A stretch of 57,858 nucleotides of DNA from Flavobacterium sp. Its GTDB lineage: Bacteria; Bacteroidota; Bacteroidia; Flavobacteriales; Flavobacteriaceae. The position numbers were made by a program, and so were the translations under genes. Shown in pieces: positions 1 through 8,969 of the stretch (position 1 is the first letter of the stretch; each line of letters starts with the position of its first letter). The stretch is taken from the NCBI RefSeq assembly GCF_027483985.1, contig NZ_JAIXTJ010000028.1:1-57858 (forward strand), read 5' to 3'. A model generated the notes under the pieces. It was not told where the DNA came from, did not search any database, and saw only the letters and a program-made list of their open reading frames with translations.

Positions 1-101
1 AAATATTTTTTTGTCAATTTACTGACAAGTGTTTTACAAGGAATGATATTTGTATTAATTGAAGTAATTCACTAAATTTACCTATTAATTTTTTATACCA
101 T

Positions 102-2645
102 ATGGATGATAATTTTTCACCACGAGTAAAAGATGTTATTACCTACAGCAAGGAAGAAGCATTGCGTTTGGGCCACGATTTTATTGGCACTGAACATCTT
201 ATGCTTGGTATTTTGAGAGATGGAAACGGAAAAGCTATCAATATTTTAAACAGTCTATCAGTAGATTTAGATCACTTGCGACGCAAAGTTGAAGTATTAA
301 GTCCGGCGAATCCAAATGTCGAAACAAGCATTGAAAAGAAAAACCTACATTTAACAAGACAAGCGGAGCGCGCCTTAAAAACAACTTTTCTTGAAGCCAA
401 AGTTTTTCAAAGTACCTCAATTAGTACGGCGCACTTATTGTTGTGTATTTTAAGAAACGAAAACGATCCCACAACAAAGCTATTGAATAAGATGAAAATC
501 GATTATGAAATAGCTAAAGAACAATATTTAGATATGACACCAAAAGACGAAGATTTTTTAGAAAACTTGCCAAGAAACGAATCGTTCAATGAAGATTCAG
601 GTCAAGATGACAGTATGAAAAGTGACAATTTTAATACGCCAGCCAATAAATCAAATAAAAAATCTAAAACTCCGGTTTTAGACAATTTTGGACGCGATTT
701 AACTGAAATGGCTGAAGAAGGAAAACTTGATCCTGTTGTTGGACGTGAAAAAGAAATAGAAAGAGTTTCTCAAATTTTAAGCCGTAGAAAGAAAAACAAT
801 CCTTTATTAATAGGTGAACCAGGAGTTGGTAAATCGGCTATTGCTGAAGGTTTGGCCTTGAGAATTATTCAAAAGAAAGTTTCAAGAATTCTATTTAACA
901 AACGCGTTGTAACTTTAGATTTAGCGAGTTTGGTTGCCGGCACAAAATACCGCGGGCAATTTGAAGAACGAATGAAAGCCGTTATGAATGAGTTAGAGAA
1001 AAACGACGACATCATTCTGTTTATTGATGAAATCCATACCATCGTTGGTGCTGGAGGAGCAACTGGCTCGCTTGATGCTTCTAATATGTTCAAACCTGCT
1101 TTGGCAAGAGGTGAAATACAATGTATTGGTGCAACAACTCTTGATGAATACAGACAATATATCGAAAAAGATGGTGCTTTAGAGCGTCGTTTCCAGAAAG
1201 TAATTGTGGAACCAACTTCGGTTGAAGAAACGATAACAATTTTGAATAATATCAAAAACAAATACGAAGATCACCATAGTGTAACCTATACGCAAGAAGC
1301 TATTGAAGCTTGTGTAAAGTTAACCGATAGATATATGTCTGAACGTTTCTTGCCAGACAAAGCTATTGACGCACTTGATGAAGCTGGTTCAAGAGTTCAC
1401 ATAACCAATATTGATGTTCCGAAACAAATTTTAGATTTAGAACGCCAATTAGAAGAAGTTCGCGAGCTTAAGAATTCGGTGGTAAAAAGACAGAAATATG
1501 AAGAAGCAGCAAAACTTCGTGATGATGAGAAAAAATTAGAAAAAGACCTTGCTATTGCTCAAGAACAATGGGAAGAAGATTCTAAAAACAATCGCATTCA
1601 AGTTACAGAAGATAATGTCGCTGATGTCGTTTCAATGATGACCGGCATTCCTGTAAACAGAATCGCTCAAACTGAAAGTAATAAGTTAGCTAATTTACCT
1701 GAATTACTTCAAGGTAAGGTTATTGGACAAAACGAAGCAGTATTAAAAATCGCTCGCTCTATTCAAAGAAATCGTGCTGGATTGAAAGATCCAAATCGAC
1801 CAATTGGTTCGTTTATTTTCTTGGGTTCGACTGGTGTTGGAAAGACGCAATTAGCAAAAGTTTTAGCAAAAGAATTATTCGATTCAGAAGATGCGTTAAT
1901 TCGTATTGATATGAGTGAGTACATGGAAAAATTTGCTATTTCTAGATTAATTGGTGCACCTCCAGGATATGTTGGCTACGAAGAAGGCGGACAATTAACT
2001 GAAAAAGTTAGAAGAAAACCTTATTGTGTGGTTCTTTTAGATGAAATTGAAAAAGCACATCCAGATGTATTTAATACGATGTTGCAAGTTCTTGATGATG
2101 GCTATTTAACCGATAGTTTGGGAAGAAAAATTGATTTTAAAAATACCATTATCATCATGACTTCTAATGTTGGTGCACGCCAATTGAAAGATTTTGGTCA
2201 AGGTGTTGGATTTGGAACAGCTGCTAAAGTGGCTCAAGCTGACGATCATTCAAAAGGAATCATCGAAAATGCGTTGAAAAAAACGTTTGCTCCTGAATTC
2301 CTTAATAGAATTGATGATGTAATCGTTTTCAACTCATTAGAGAAACACGATATTGATAAAATCATTGAAATCGAATTGGCAAAATTATATTTAAGAATCA
2401 AAGACTTAGGCTATACACTTTCTTTATCTGATAAAGCTAAAGCCTTTATAGCTGAAAAAGGATTTGACAGACAATTTGGTGCACGTCCGCTAAAAAGAGC
2501 TATTCAAAAATATGTTGAAGACACATTAGCAGAAGAAATCATTACTTCTAAAATAAATTCAGGAGATGAAATTTTTATGGACATTGAAGACGGTTCCGAT
2601 GAGTTGACGGTAAAAGTTCAAAAGAAAGAAGAGCCAACTAGTTAA
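102..2645 (+). CDS. clpC: ATP-dependent Clp protease ATP-binding subunit ClpC
   Basis: Hexameric AAA+ unfoldase that feeds substrates to ClpP in the cytoplasm. The 847 residues show two N-terminal Clp repeats (about 1-150), an acidic linker, a first AAA+ module with Walker A GEPGVGKSA near residue 241, a UVR-like coiled segment (KYEEAAKLRDDEKK), and a second AAA+ module with Walker A GSTGVGKTQ near 575. A VGF tripeptide in GQGVGFG fits the ClpP-docking loop, so this is a protease partner and not a ClpB disaggregase. Length is normal for ClpC. ATG at 102 gives the expected N-terminus. A hairpin terminator follows. No TAnnTTTG match was found upstream; TAAATTTA near 74 is a weak candidate. Confidence 0.96.
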   Translation: MDDNFSPRVKDVITYSKEEALRLGHDFIGTEHLMLGILRDGNGKAINILNSLSVDLDHLRRKVEVLSPANPNVETSIEKKNLHLTRQAERALKTTFLEAKVFQSTSISTAHLLLCILRNENDPTTKLLNKMKIDYEIAKEQYLDMTPKDEDFLENLPRNESFNEDSGQDDSMKSDNFNTPANKSNKKSKTPVLDNFGRDLTEMAEEGKLDPVVGREKEIERVSQILSRRKKNNPLLIGEPGVGKSAIAEGLALRIIQKKVSRILFNKRVVTLDLASLVAGTKYRGQFEERMKAVMNELEKNDDIILFIDEIHTIVGAGGATGSLDASNMFKPALARGEIQCIGATTLDEYRQYIEKDGALERRFQKVIVEPTSVEETITILNNIKNKYEDHHSVTYTQEAIEACVKLTDRYMSERFLPDKAIDALDEAGSRVHITNIDVPKQILDLERQLEEVRELKNSVVKRQKYEEAAKLRDDEKKLEKDLAIAQEQWEEDSKNNRIQVTEDNVADVVSMMTGIPVNRIAQTESNKLANLPELLQGKVIGQNEAVLKIARSIQRNRAGLKDPNRPIGSFIFLGSTGVGKTQLAKVLAKELFDSEDALIRIDMSEYMEKFAISRLIGAPPGYVGYEEGGQLTEKVRRKPYCVVLLDEIEKAHPDVFNTMLQVLDDGYLTDSLGRKIDFKNTIIIMTSNVGARQLKDFGQGVGFGTAAKVAQADDHSKGIIENALKKTFAPEFLNRIDDVIVFNSLEKHDIDKIIEIELAKLYLRIKDLGYTLSLSDKAKAFIAEKGFDRQFGARPLKRAIQKYVEDTLAEEIITSKINSGDEIFMDIEDGSDELTVKVQKKEEPTS

Positions 2646-2668
2646 TAAATTTAATAAATATTTATTTT

Positions 2669-2745
2669 AAACCATTAAGAAAATTAAGGAAATTAAGTTA
2701 CTATTGCTTAATGAAACTTAATCTCTTAATGGTTTACTTTTTTTA
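2669..2745 (+). terminator. Long-loop hairpin terminator after clpC
   Basis: AAACCATTAAGA (2669-2680) and TCTTAATGGTTT (2724-2735) are perfect 12-bp inverted arms around an AT-rich loop that contains further partial complementarity. A T-run begins at 2738. It ends only 8 nt before the next start codon. Confidence 0.6.
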
Positions 2746-2753
2746 TTGCAAAT

Positions 2754-4127
2754 ATGAATCAAAACAAAATTATTTTAGGCTCAGAAGAATGGTGTTCGTT
2801 TCCTTTATTAGGAATTCCAGCAATCAAAGCGCGTGTTGATTCGGGTGCAAAAACTTCTGCGCTACACGCTATCAATATCGCTCCATTTATTAAAGACGGT
2901 GAGAATTGGGTAAAATTTGACATCAACCCTATTCAGAATAATCTAAAAACTGTAATTCATTGTGAAGCATTGATGGTTGACAAACGTGTAGTAAAAAGTT
3001 CTAGTGGCTTTCGCGAACAACGTTATGTAATTCAAACCGAAATCCAATTAGGAAATGATTCTTGGAAGATAGAAATGACCTTAACCAATCGAGATTCAAT
3101 GGGTTTTAGAATGCTTTTGGGTCGTGAAGCTATGAGCGGACGAATTTTGGTTGATCCAGAGCAAAAATACTTACTTGGTCAAACTACTACTGAAAGTTTA
3201 AAAGAATTATATGTAGATTCCATTCCAAATAAAACTGGATTACGAATTGGTTTGCTAGCGAGTAATCCCGAATTGTACAGCAACAAACGCATTATGGAAG
3301 CCGGCGAAATGCGTGGACATCAAATGCACTTTCTTAACATTAAAGAATGTTATATGAAATTAGACGCTGATACACCTGAAATTCATTATCGTGGTGGAAA
3401 AGTTTTAGACAATTTCGATGCGGTTATCCCACGAATTCGTCCGAGTATTACCTTTTATGGTTGTGCCTTAACGCGTCAATTTGAGGCGATGAAAGTATAT
3501 TGTTTGAATTCGGCTGCTGCTATAACGCAATCACGTGATAAATTATTTTCCTTACAATTATTATTGCGAAATGGTGTTGATATTCCAACAACCGGATTTG
3601 CTAACTCACCATTAGATACTGATGATTTAATAAAAATGGTCGGTGGTTCTCCTTTAATTGTAAAATTATTGGAAGGAACGCAAGGAAAAGGAGTTGTTTT
3701 AGCAGAAACAAAAAAAGCCGCAGAATCGGTGATTAACGCCTTTAAAAGTTTGAATGCTAACATATTGGTTCAAGAATTTATTAAAGAAGCCAACGGAAAA
3801 GATTTACGCCTTTTTGTAGTTGACGGAAAAGTGGTAGCTGCTATTCAACGAGAAGCTGCGCCAGGAGAATTTAGAGCTAATATTCATATGGGCGGAACAG
3901 CATCTGTAATAAAACCTACTGCTGAGGAAAAAAGAATCGCAATCAAAGCAGCCAAAGCAATGGATTTGCGAGTTGCTGGAGTTGATATTATACGATCTTC
4001 TAAAGGTCCGTTATTGTTAGAAGTAAATTCTTCACCAGGTTTAGAAGGAATTGAAGGTGCGACTAACAAAGATATTGCTGGAGAAATGATTAAAGCGATC
4101 GAAAGTAATATTAAGAAAAAAGTATGA
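2754..4127 (+). CDS. Fused RimB-like aspartic-protease-fold domain and RimK-like ATP-grasp ligase
   Basis: Residues 1-150 form a retropepsin-like 'ATP-dependent zinc protease' (RimB/PF05618) domain, with the motif [13 protein letters not shown] supplying the D-S-G-A signature. Residues 160-457 are a RimK-type ATP-grasp glutamate ligase, with nucleotide-loop segments [15 protein letters not shown] and [15 protein letters not shown] and the metal-binding end [15 protein letters not shown]. RimK adds glutamates to the C-terminus of ribosomal protein S6 in some bacteria, and RimB-type proteins cleave such tails; having both in one chain suggests a self-contained add/remove enzyme. The substrate here is unknown. 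The next gene starts 33 nt downstream on the same strand. Confidence 0.88.
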   Translation: MNQNKIILGSEEWCSFPLLGIPAIKARVDSGAKTSALHAINIAPFIKDGENWVKFDINPIQNNLKTVIHCEALMVDKRVVKSSSGFREQRYVIQTEIQLGNDSWKIEMTLTNRDSMGFRMLLGREAMSGRILVDPEQKYLLGQTTTESLKELYVDSIPNKTGLRIGLLASNPELYSNKRIMEAGEMRGHQMHFLNIKECYMKLDADTPEIHYRGGKVLDNFDAVIPRIRPSITFYGCALTRQFEAMKVYCLNSAAAITQSRDKLFSLQLLLRNGVDIPTTGFANSPLDTDDLIKMVGGSPLIVKLLEGTQGKGVVLAETKKAAESVINAFKSLNANILVQEFIKEANGKDLRLFVVDGKVVAAIQREAAPGEFRANIHMGGTASVIKPTAEEKRIAIKAAKAMDLRVAGVDIIRSSKGPLLLEVNSSPGLEGIEGATNKDIAGEMIKAIESNIKKKV

Positions 4128-4160
4128 ATTTTAATTAGCAACTGATTAATTACTATTCTT

Positions 4161-4520
4161 ATGAATGTGTTGTCACAAATCATCATCGGTTTTATAGCTT
4201 TACTTCACTTTTATATACTTTGGCTTGAAATGTTTGCTTGGACCACTCGTGCCAAAAAAGTATTCAAAACTATTCCCGAAGACCAATTTGAAAAAACCAA
4301 AACAATGGCTGCTAATCAAGGATTATATAACGGATTTCTTGCTGCTGGATTAACTTGGTCATTGTTAATCGCTGATGTTAATTGGAGCAAAAATGTAGCC
4401 CTATTTTTTTTGATATGCGTAGCAATTGCGGGAATTTATGGAGCAATGAGTGTTTCGAAACGAATTTTATTTGTTCAAGCTGTTCCTGCAATCTTGGGGA
4501 TTTTGAGTTTGAAATTATAA
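4161..4520 (+). CDS. DUF1304 family small membrane protein
   Basis: A 119-residue protein with four hydrophobic segments, consistent with DUF1304. It begins LSQIIIGFIALLHFYILWLE and has the family-typical W-T-x-x-x-K-x-F stretch (WTTRAKKVFKT) followed by NQGLYNGFLAAGLTW. Function is not established; members are predicted inner-membrane proteins. It lies 33 nt after the RimK fusion and probably shares its transcript. Its stop is 3 nt from the stop of the convergent hutH, leaving no room for a separate terminator. Confidence 0.82.
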   Translation: MNVLSQIIIGFIALLHFYILWLEMFAWTTRAKKVFKTIPEDQFEKTKTMAANQGLYNGFLAAGLTWSLLIADVNWSKNVALFFLICVAIAGIYGAMSVSKRILFVQAVPAILGILSLKL

Positions 4521-4523
4521 ATA

Positions 4524-6050
4524 TTATTCCTCCAAATCAACCATAAAACTATTTAAAAACGCTACTGAATTTTCAATATCGTAGTGTAAAATTCTATCTT
4601 CTTTTACAAATGAAACTTCCTCACGATAAGATTTCAAGAACATTTCGAGAAAATTACTAGATTGTAATGGTCTTCTAAATTCAATAGCTTGAGAAGCATT
4701 CATTAATTCTATTCCTAAAATACGCTCTAGGTTTTCCATCACTTTTAAACATTTAGTTGCCGCGTTGGCACCCATTGAAACGTGATCTTCTTGACCGTTA
4801 CTTGAAACGATGCTGTCAACACTTGCAGGTGTTGCCAATTGTTTGTTTTGACTAGCAATACTCGCAGCCGTATATTGCGGAATCATAAACCCAGAATTCA
4901 AACCTGGATTATTGACTAAAAAAGGTGGCAAACCGCGCAATCCAGAAATTAACTGATAGGTTCTTCTTTCAGAAATACTTCCCAATTCAGCTAATGCAAT
5001 TGCTAAAAAATCTAAAGCTAATGCCAAAGGTTGTCCGTGAAAATTTCCTCCTGAAATTATCACATCACTTTCAATAAATATATTAGGATTATCGGTAACA
5101 GAATTAATTTCGGTTTTAAAAACTTTTTTAGCGTAATCAATTGCGTCTTTACTTGCTCCGTGCACTTGTGGAATACATCTAAAAGAATAGGGATCTTGCA
5201 CATGCACTTTCTCTTGCGCAATAATCTGACTTCCGTCGAGCAATTCTTTCATTCGCTTAGCCGTATTTATTTGACCTTTATGCGGACGAACAAAATGAAT
5301 TAACTCATCAAATGGTTCGATTCGACCATCAAATCCTTCAAGCGAAATTGCAGCAATTACATCTGAAAAATAAGAGAATTTCATTGCTTTTAACAAAATA
5401 TAACATCCATAAGAACTCATGAATTGTGTACCATTGAGCAATGCTAAACCTTCTTTAGATTGTAAAACGATAGGTTGCCAACCCATTTTTTCTAAAACTT
5501 TTTTGGCTGGCTGACGGAATCCGTCAAAGTATACTTCTCCTTCACCTAATAAAGGAAGTGATAAATGCGCTAATGGAGCTAAATCACCACTTGCGCCAAG
5601 CGAACCTTGTGTGTAAATTACAGGAAAAATATCATTATTGTAGAATGCTATCAATCGCTCTACAGTCGCTAGTTGAACACCTGAATGTCCATAACTCAAG
5701 GATTGTATTTTTAGTAACAACATTATTTTCACAATTTCCTGTGGCACTTCATCACCTGTTCCACAAGCGTGCGATTTTACAAGATTTTCTTGAAGTTGCG
5801 AAAGATTTTCATTAGAAATTTTTACGTTACACAACGAACCAAAACCTGTATTAATACCATAAATTGGTGCATCGTGAGAGGCCATTTTTTTATCTAAATA
5901 TTCGCGACATTTTTGAATATTGATTTTGGCTTCTTCAGATAAAGCAATTGTTTTATGTTGGGAAATTATATCTTGTAAAGTCTCTAAATGCAGTACTTCG
6001 GAACTAATGTAATGTGTGTTCTCCATTGGATAAGTGAAATTTGTGCTCAA
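4524..6050 (-). CDS. hutH: Histidine ammonia-lyase
   Basis: Deaminates L-histidine to urocanate, the first step of histidine degradation. The 508 residues contain the MIO-forming Ala-Ser-Gly triad in GSLGASGDLAPLAH near residue 152, plus family blocks YGINTGFGSL and SSNGQEDHVSMGANAA. Length matches the family. Two in-frame starts exist: ATG at 6050 and ATG at 6026 (MENTHYISSE); the second resembles the usual HutH N-terminus and may be the real one. No other hut gene (hutU, hutI, hutG) lies in the window. It is transcribed divergently from the threonine operon. Confidence 0.93.
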   Translation of the reverse strand: MSTNFTYPMENTHYISSEVLHLETLQDIISQHKTIALSEEAKINIQKCREYLDKKMASHDAPIYGINTGFGSLCNVKISNENLSQLQENLVKSHACGTGDEVPQEIVKIMLLLKIQSLSYGHSGVQLATVERLIAFYNNDIFPVIYTQGSLGASGDLAPLAHLSLPLLGEGEVYFDGFRQPAKKVLEKMGWQPIVLQSKEGLALLNGTQFMSSYGCYILLKAMKFSYFSDVIAAISLEGFDGRIEPFDELIHFVRPHKGQINTAKRMKELLDGSQIIAQEKVHVQDPYSFRCIPQVHGASKDAIDYAKKVFKTEINSVTDNPNIFIESDVIISGGNFHGQPLALALDFLAIALAELGSISERRTYQLISGLRGLPPFLVNNPGLNSGFMIPQYTAASIASQNKQLATPASVDSIVSSNGQEDHVSMGANAATKCLKVMENLERILGIELMNASQAIEFRRPLQSSNFLEMFLKSYREEVSFVKEDRILHYDIENSVAFLNSFMVDLEE

Positions 6051-6222
6051 AATTCAGCAATCAATTGTTAAAATCCAACTATTTTAACTTCTATTTTATT
6101 GTGAATTCAATAAAAATTGGACTTTTATGAACTTTAAATAAAATCATTTAAAAACAATCTCTGTCTAAAATTGTGATATTCACAAAAATACAAACTCCAT
6201 TTTTTTAATTCATTTAAAATAG

Positions 6223-6230
6223 TACTTTTG
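6223..6230 (+). promoter_or_regulatory. -7 element of the threonine operon promoter
   Basis: TACTTTTG fits the Bacteroidota housekeeping -7 consensus TAnnTTTG. Transcription would start about 4-7 nt after it, practically at the leader-peptide ATG (6237), so the leader would be translated from a leaderless or nearly leaderless mRNA. Confidence 0.6.
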
Positions 6231-6236
6231 AAATGT

Positions 6237-6344
6237 ATGATAAACAACAAAATAATAAACGCTTCTGTTTTGACAACCACATCTTCGGTTGCATCTTTTG
6301 TTGCTACAACATCTACAACAACTACAACCCCATTCGGGGTATAA
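6237..6344 (+). CDS. thrL: Threonine operon leader peptide (attenuator peptide)
   Basis: A 35-codon ORF, ATG at 6237 to TAA at 6342-6344, lying 98 nt before thrA. It begins MINNKIINASVLTTT and ends ATTSTTTTTPFGV. Ten of 35 codons are Thr, including five in a row near the end, and there are three Ile codons near the start. This is the hallmark of a Thr-sensing leader, like E. coli ThrL, although the sequence is unrelated. The last Thr codon (ACC, 6327-6329) sits inside the 5' arm of a small GC hairpin, so ribosome stalling on Thr codons would affect its folding. A -7 box directly upstream supports expression. It is too short for most gene callers. Confidence 0.85.
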   Translation: MINNKIINASVLTTTSSVASFVATTSTTTTTPFGV

Positions 6345-6348
6345 TTTT
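6327..6348 (+). promoter_or_regulatory. Candidate attenuator hairpin at the end of the Thr leader ORF
   Basis: ACCCC (6327-6331), loop ATTC, GGGGT (6336-6340), then ATAATTTT. It is the only GC-rich hairpin in the leader and overlaps the last leader codons. The T-tract is weak, so it may act with Rho or with translational pausing and not as a strong intrinsic terminator. Confidence 0.5.
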
Positions 6349-6442
6349 CACATATCATCCAATTTCTATGGGCTTTCAATTGAGAGCTACTTATCTATAT
6401 TTGATGAAATATTATTCCTATCTCATAATTTACAATTAAACT

Positions 6443-8890
6443 ATGTTAACACTAAAATTCGGCGGTACTTCGGTTGCCAATGCCCAAAATATAAAACTCG
6501 TTATCGAAATCATTAATAAAAAAGCTAAAGAAAATCGACTAGCTGTTGTAGTTTCCGCTCTTAGTGGTGTTACCGATATGCTAATTAACGCTTCAAAAAA
6601 AGCAGCAGCAAAAGAGGAATCTTATCAAAATACCATTGATGAAATCAAACAGAAACATTTTGATGCCATTGCAGATTTGGTAGATAACGCCAATCAAAAT
6701 CAATTGTTAATCAAAATCAATAGTCAAATCAATCAATTGCAAACTTTGCTAGATGGCTGTTTTTTATTGGGTGAATTGTCACCAAGAACGGCTGATGCAA
6801 TTGCGAGTTTTGGTGAACTTTTATCATCACAAATTATAGCTAGTGCATTGCAGCAAAGTCTACCAAATAGTACTTTTAAAGACAGTCGCGAATTAATAAA
6901 AACAGATTCTCACTTCGGAAAAGCTTCTGTTGATTTTAAATTATCGAATAAAATAATTGCGGACTACTTTTCATCCAATAAATCACAAGTCGTTATTTTA
7001 CCCGGATTTATTGCGTCAGATGACTTTCAAAACACTACAACATTAGGTCGTGGCGGTTCCGATTATACTGCGGCAATTGTAGCTAATGCAACCAAATCAA
7101 CCTCTTTAGAAATATGGACGGATGTAAACGGAATGTTCACTGCTAATCCTAAACTCGTTAAGCAAGCCCAACCCATTGAGTCGATTTCCTACCAAGAAGC
7201 AATGGAGTTGTCACATTTTGGTGCAAAGGTTTTGTATCCGCCAACCATTCAACCGGTTTTGAATTCACAGATTCCTATTTGGATCAAAAACACTTTTGAA
7301 CCTGATGCCGTTGGAACTTTAATTTCTGATGAAAAGACAAATTCAAATAATCCTATCAAGGGTATATCTCATATAGATAAAATAGCACTTTTAACCCTCG
7401 AAGGTTCAGGAATGATTGGTGTTAGTGGCTCATCTAAACGTTTGTTTTCAGTGCTTTCACTCCACAATATCAACGTGATTTTTATAACACAAGCCTCATC
7501 AGAACATTCTATTTGCATCGGAATTCAAAATCAAGATGCGGATTTGGCCAAAAATGCTATTGAAAAAGAATTTGAATTAGAAATAAGTAAAAATAAAATT
7601 GACCCTTGTCTAGTCGAAAAAGACTTATGTATTGTAGCATTGGTTGGTGAAAATATGAAAAACCACCAAGGATTGAGTGGCAAAATGTTCAGCACTTTAG
7701 GAAAAAATAATGTCAACATTCGCGCGATTGCACAAGGCGCTTCCGAAAGAAATATTTCGGTTGTTATTAACGAAAAAGATGTTAAAAAAGCATTGAATAC
7801 GCTACACGAACGGTTTTTTGAAGACAATACCAAACAACTGAATTTATTTGTAATGGGAGTTGGAAATGTTGGTGAAAAATTCATTGACCAAATCAACCAG
7901 CAAAAGAAATTCTTGAAGGAGAATTTGAAAATAAATGTACGTGTAATAGCGTTGTCAAATTCAAGAAAAATGCTTTTTGATGAAGACGGAATTCAACTAA
8001 AAGAGTGGAAATCGTTACTTCAAAATGGATCGAATGCCTCTGTTACTGAATTTATATCAAAAGCCAAAGAAATAAATTTGCGCAATTCGATTTTTGTTGA
8101 TATCACAGCTAATAGTGACATTGCTTCGATTTATGACCAATTTTTAAAGCAGAATATTGCTGTTGTTACTTGCAATAAAATTGCTTGTTCCTCTGAATAT
8201 TACAATTACAAAAACTTGAAATCACTATCAAGAAAATACAATGCACCCTTTTTATTTGAAACCAATGTTGGTGCAGGTTTACCTATTATTGATACCCTTA
8301 AAAATTTAATTGCTTCTGGCGATAAAGTCCATAAAATTAATGCGGTATTATCTGGAAGTTTGAACTTCATTTTTAATAATTTTAGTGCGACATACAACTT
8401 TCACGATGTTGTAAAAGAAGCAGGCGTGCAAGGATTTACTGAACCAGATCCAAAAATTGATTTAAGCGGTGTTGATGTAGCTAGAAAAATTTTAATTCTT
8501 ATAAGAGAAAGTGGCTATGAAATGGAAATGGATGCCATTGAAAATAATTGCTTCTTGCCTAAAGAATGTATGGAAACCAAAACTAATGAGGAATTTTTTA
8601 CATCGTTAATTAAACATTCAGCGCATTTTGAACAGTTATTAGCTGAAGCAAATTCAAAAGATTGTAGAATAAAATTCGTTGCCTCATTCGATAACGGAAA
8701 AGCAAGTGTTGGTTTGCAATTCATTCCAAAAGAAAGCCCTTTTTACAATTTAGAAGGAAAAGACAATATCGTTGAATTTTACACTGATAGATATGTCGAT
8801 CAACCTTTAATTATAAAAGGCGCTGGTGCTGGTGCAGCTGTTACAGCTTCTGGTATTTTTGCTGATGTTATTCGAATTGGAAATGTATAA
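6443..8890 (+). CDS. thrA: Bifunctional aspartokinase / homoserine dehydrogenase
   Basis: Catalyses the first step (aspartate phosphorylation) and third step (aspartate semialdehyde to homoserine) of the threonine/methionine branch. The 815 residues start with the aspartokinase motif KFGGTSVANAQN, followed by the kinase domain (about 1-290), paired ACT regulatory domains (about 310-460, with GSGMIGVSGSSKRLFSVL and NVNIRAIAQGASERNI), then an NAD(P)-dependent homoserine dehydrogenase (about 465-815) with VMGVGNVGEKF and GVQGFTEPDPKIDLSGVDVARK. Size and order match E. coli ThrA. It is the first structural gene behind the Thr leader. End-product control is expected through the ACT domains, plus attenuation at the leader. 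Confidence 0.96.
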   Translation: MLTLKFGGTSVANAQNIKLVIEIINKKAKENRLAVVVSALSGVTDMLINASKKAAAKEESYQNTIDEIKQKHFDAIADLVDNANQNQLLIKINSQINQLQTLLDGCFLLGELSPRTADAIASFGELLSSQIIASALQQSLPNSTFKDSRELIKTDSHFGKASVDFKLSNKIIADYFSSNKSQVVILPGFIASDDFQNTTTLGRGGSDYTAAIVANATKSTSLEIWTDVNGMFTANPKLVKQAQPIESISYQEAMELSHFGAKVLYPPTIQPVLNSQIPIWIKNTFEPDAVGTLISDEKTNSNNPIKGISHIDKIALLTLEGSGMIGVSGSSKRLFSVLSLHNINVIFITQASSEHSICIGIQNQDADLAKNAIEKEFELEISKNKIDPCLVEKDLCIVALVGENMKNHQGLSGKMFSTLGKNNVNIRAIAQGASERNISVVINEKDVKKALNTLHERFFEDNTKQLNLFVMGVGNVGEKFIDQINQQKKFLKENLKINVRVIALSNSRKMLFDEDGIQLKEWKSLLQNGSNASVTEFISKAKEINLRNSIFVDITANSDIASIYDQFLKQNIAVVTCNKIACSSEYYNYKNLKSLSRKYNAPFLFETNVGAGLPIIDTLKNLIASGDKVHKINAVLSGSLNFIFNNFSATYNFHDVVKEAGVQGFTEPDPKIDLSGVDVARKILILIRESGYEMEMDAIENNCFLPKECMETKTNEEFFTSLIKHSAHFEQLLAEANSKDCRIKFVASFDNGKASVGLQFIPKESPFYNLEGKDNIVEFYTDRYVDQPLIIKGAGAGAAVTASGIFADVIRIGNV

Positions 8891-8940
8891 TTTGCTATCA
8901 GTTAAGAGCTGTCTGTTTATAAAAGCGCTATAAACTGTCA

Positions 8941-8966
8941 ACTGAAAACTGAAAACTGAAAACTGA
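8941..8966 (+). repeat. Heptad tandem repeat (ACTGAAA) before thrB
   Basis: Three perfect ACTGAAA units (8941-8961) plus a partial ACTGA fill the space just before the thrB start. A preceding GTTTATA/TATAAAC inverted repeat flanks AAAGCGC. It resembles other 7-16-nt-period repeats at gene junctions in this window. Confidence 0.75.
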
Positions 8967-8969
8967 CTT

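Noticed and set aside
6134..6379. An 81-codon minus-strand frame rich in Val (VVVVVDVVA)
   Set aside because: It is the antisense shadow of the Thr codons of the leader peptide; the plus-strand reading has promoter and operon support.
6233..6439. A 68-codon plus-strand frame starting 4 nt before the Thr leader
   Set aside because: It lies in another frame, has Tyr/Ile-rich random composition, and overlaps the better supported Thr leader.
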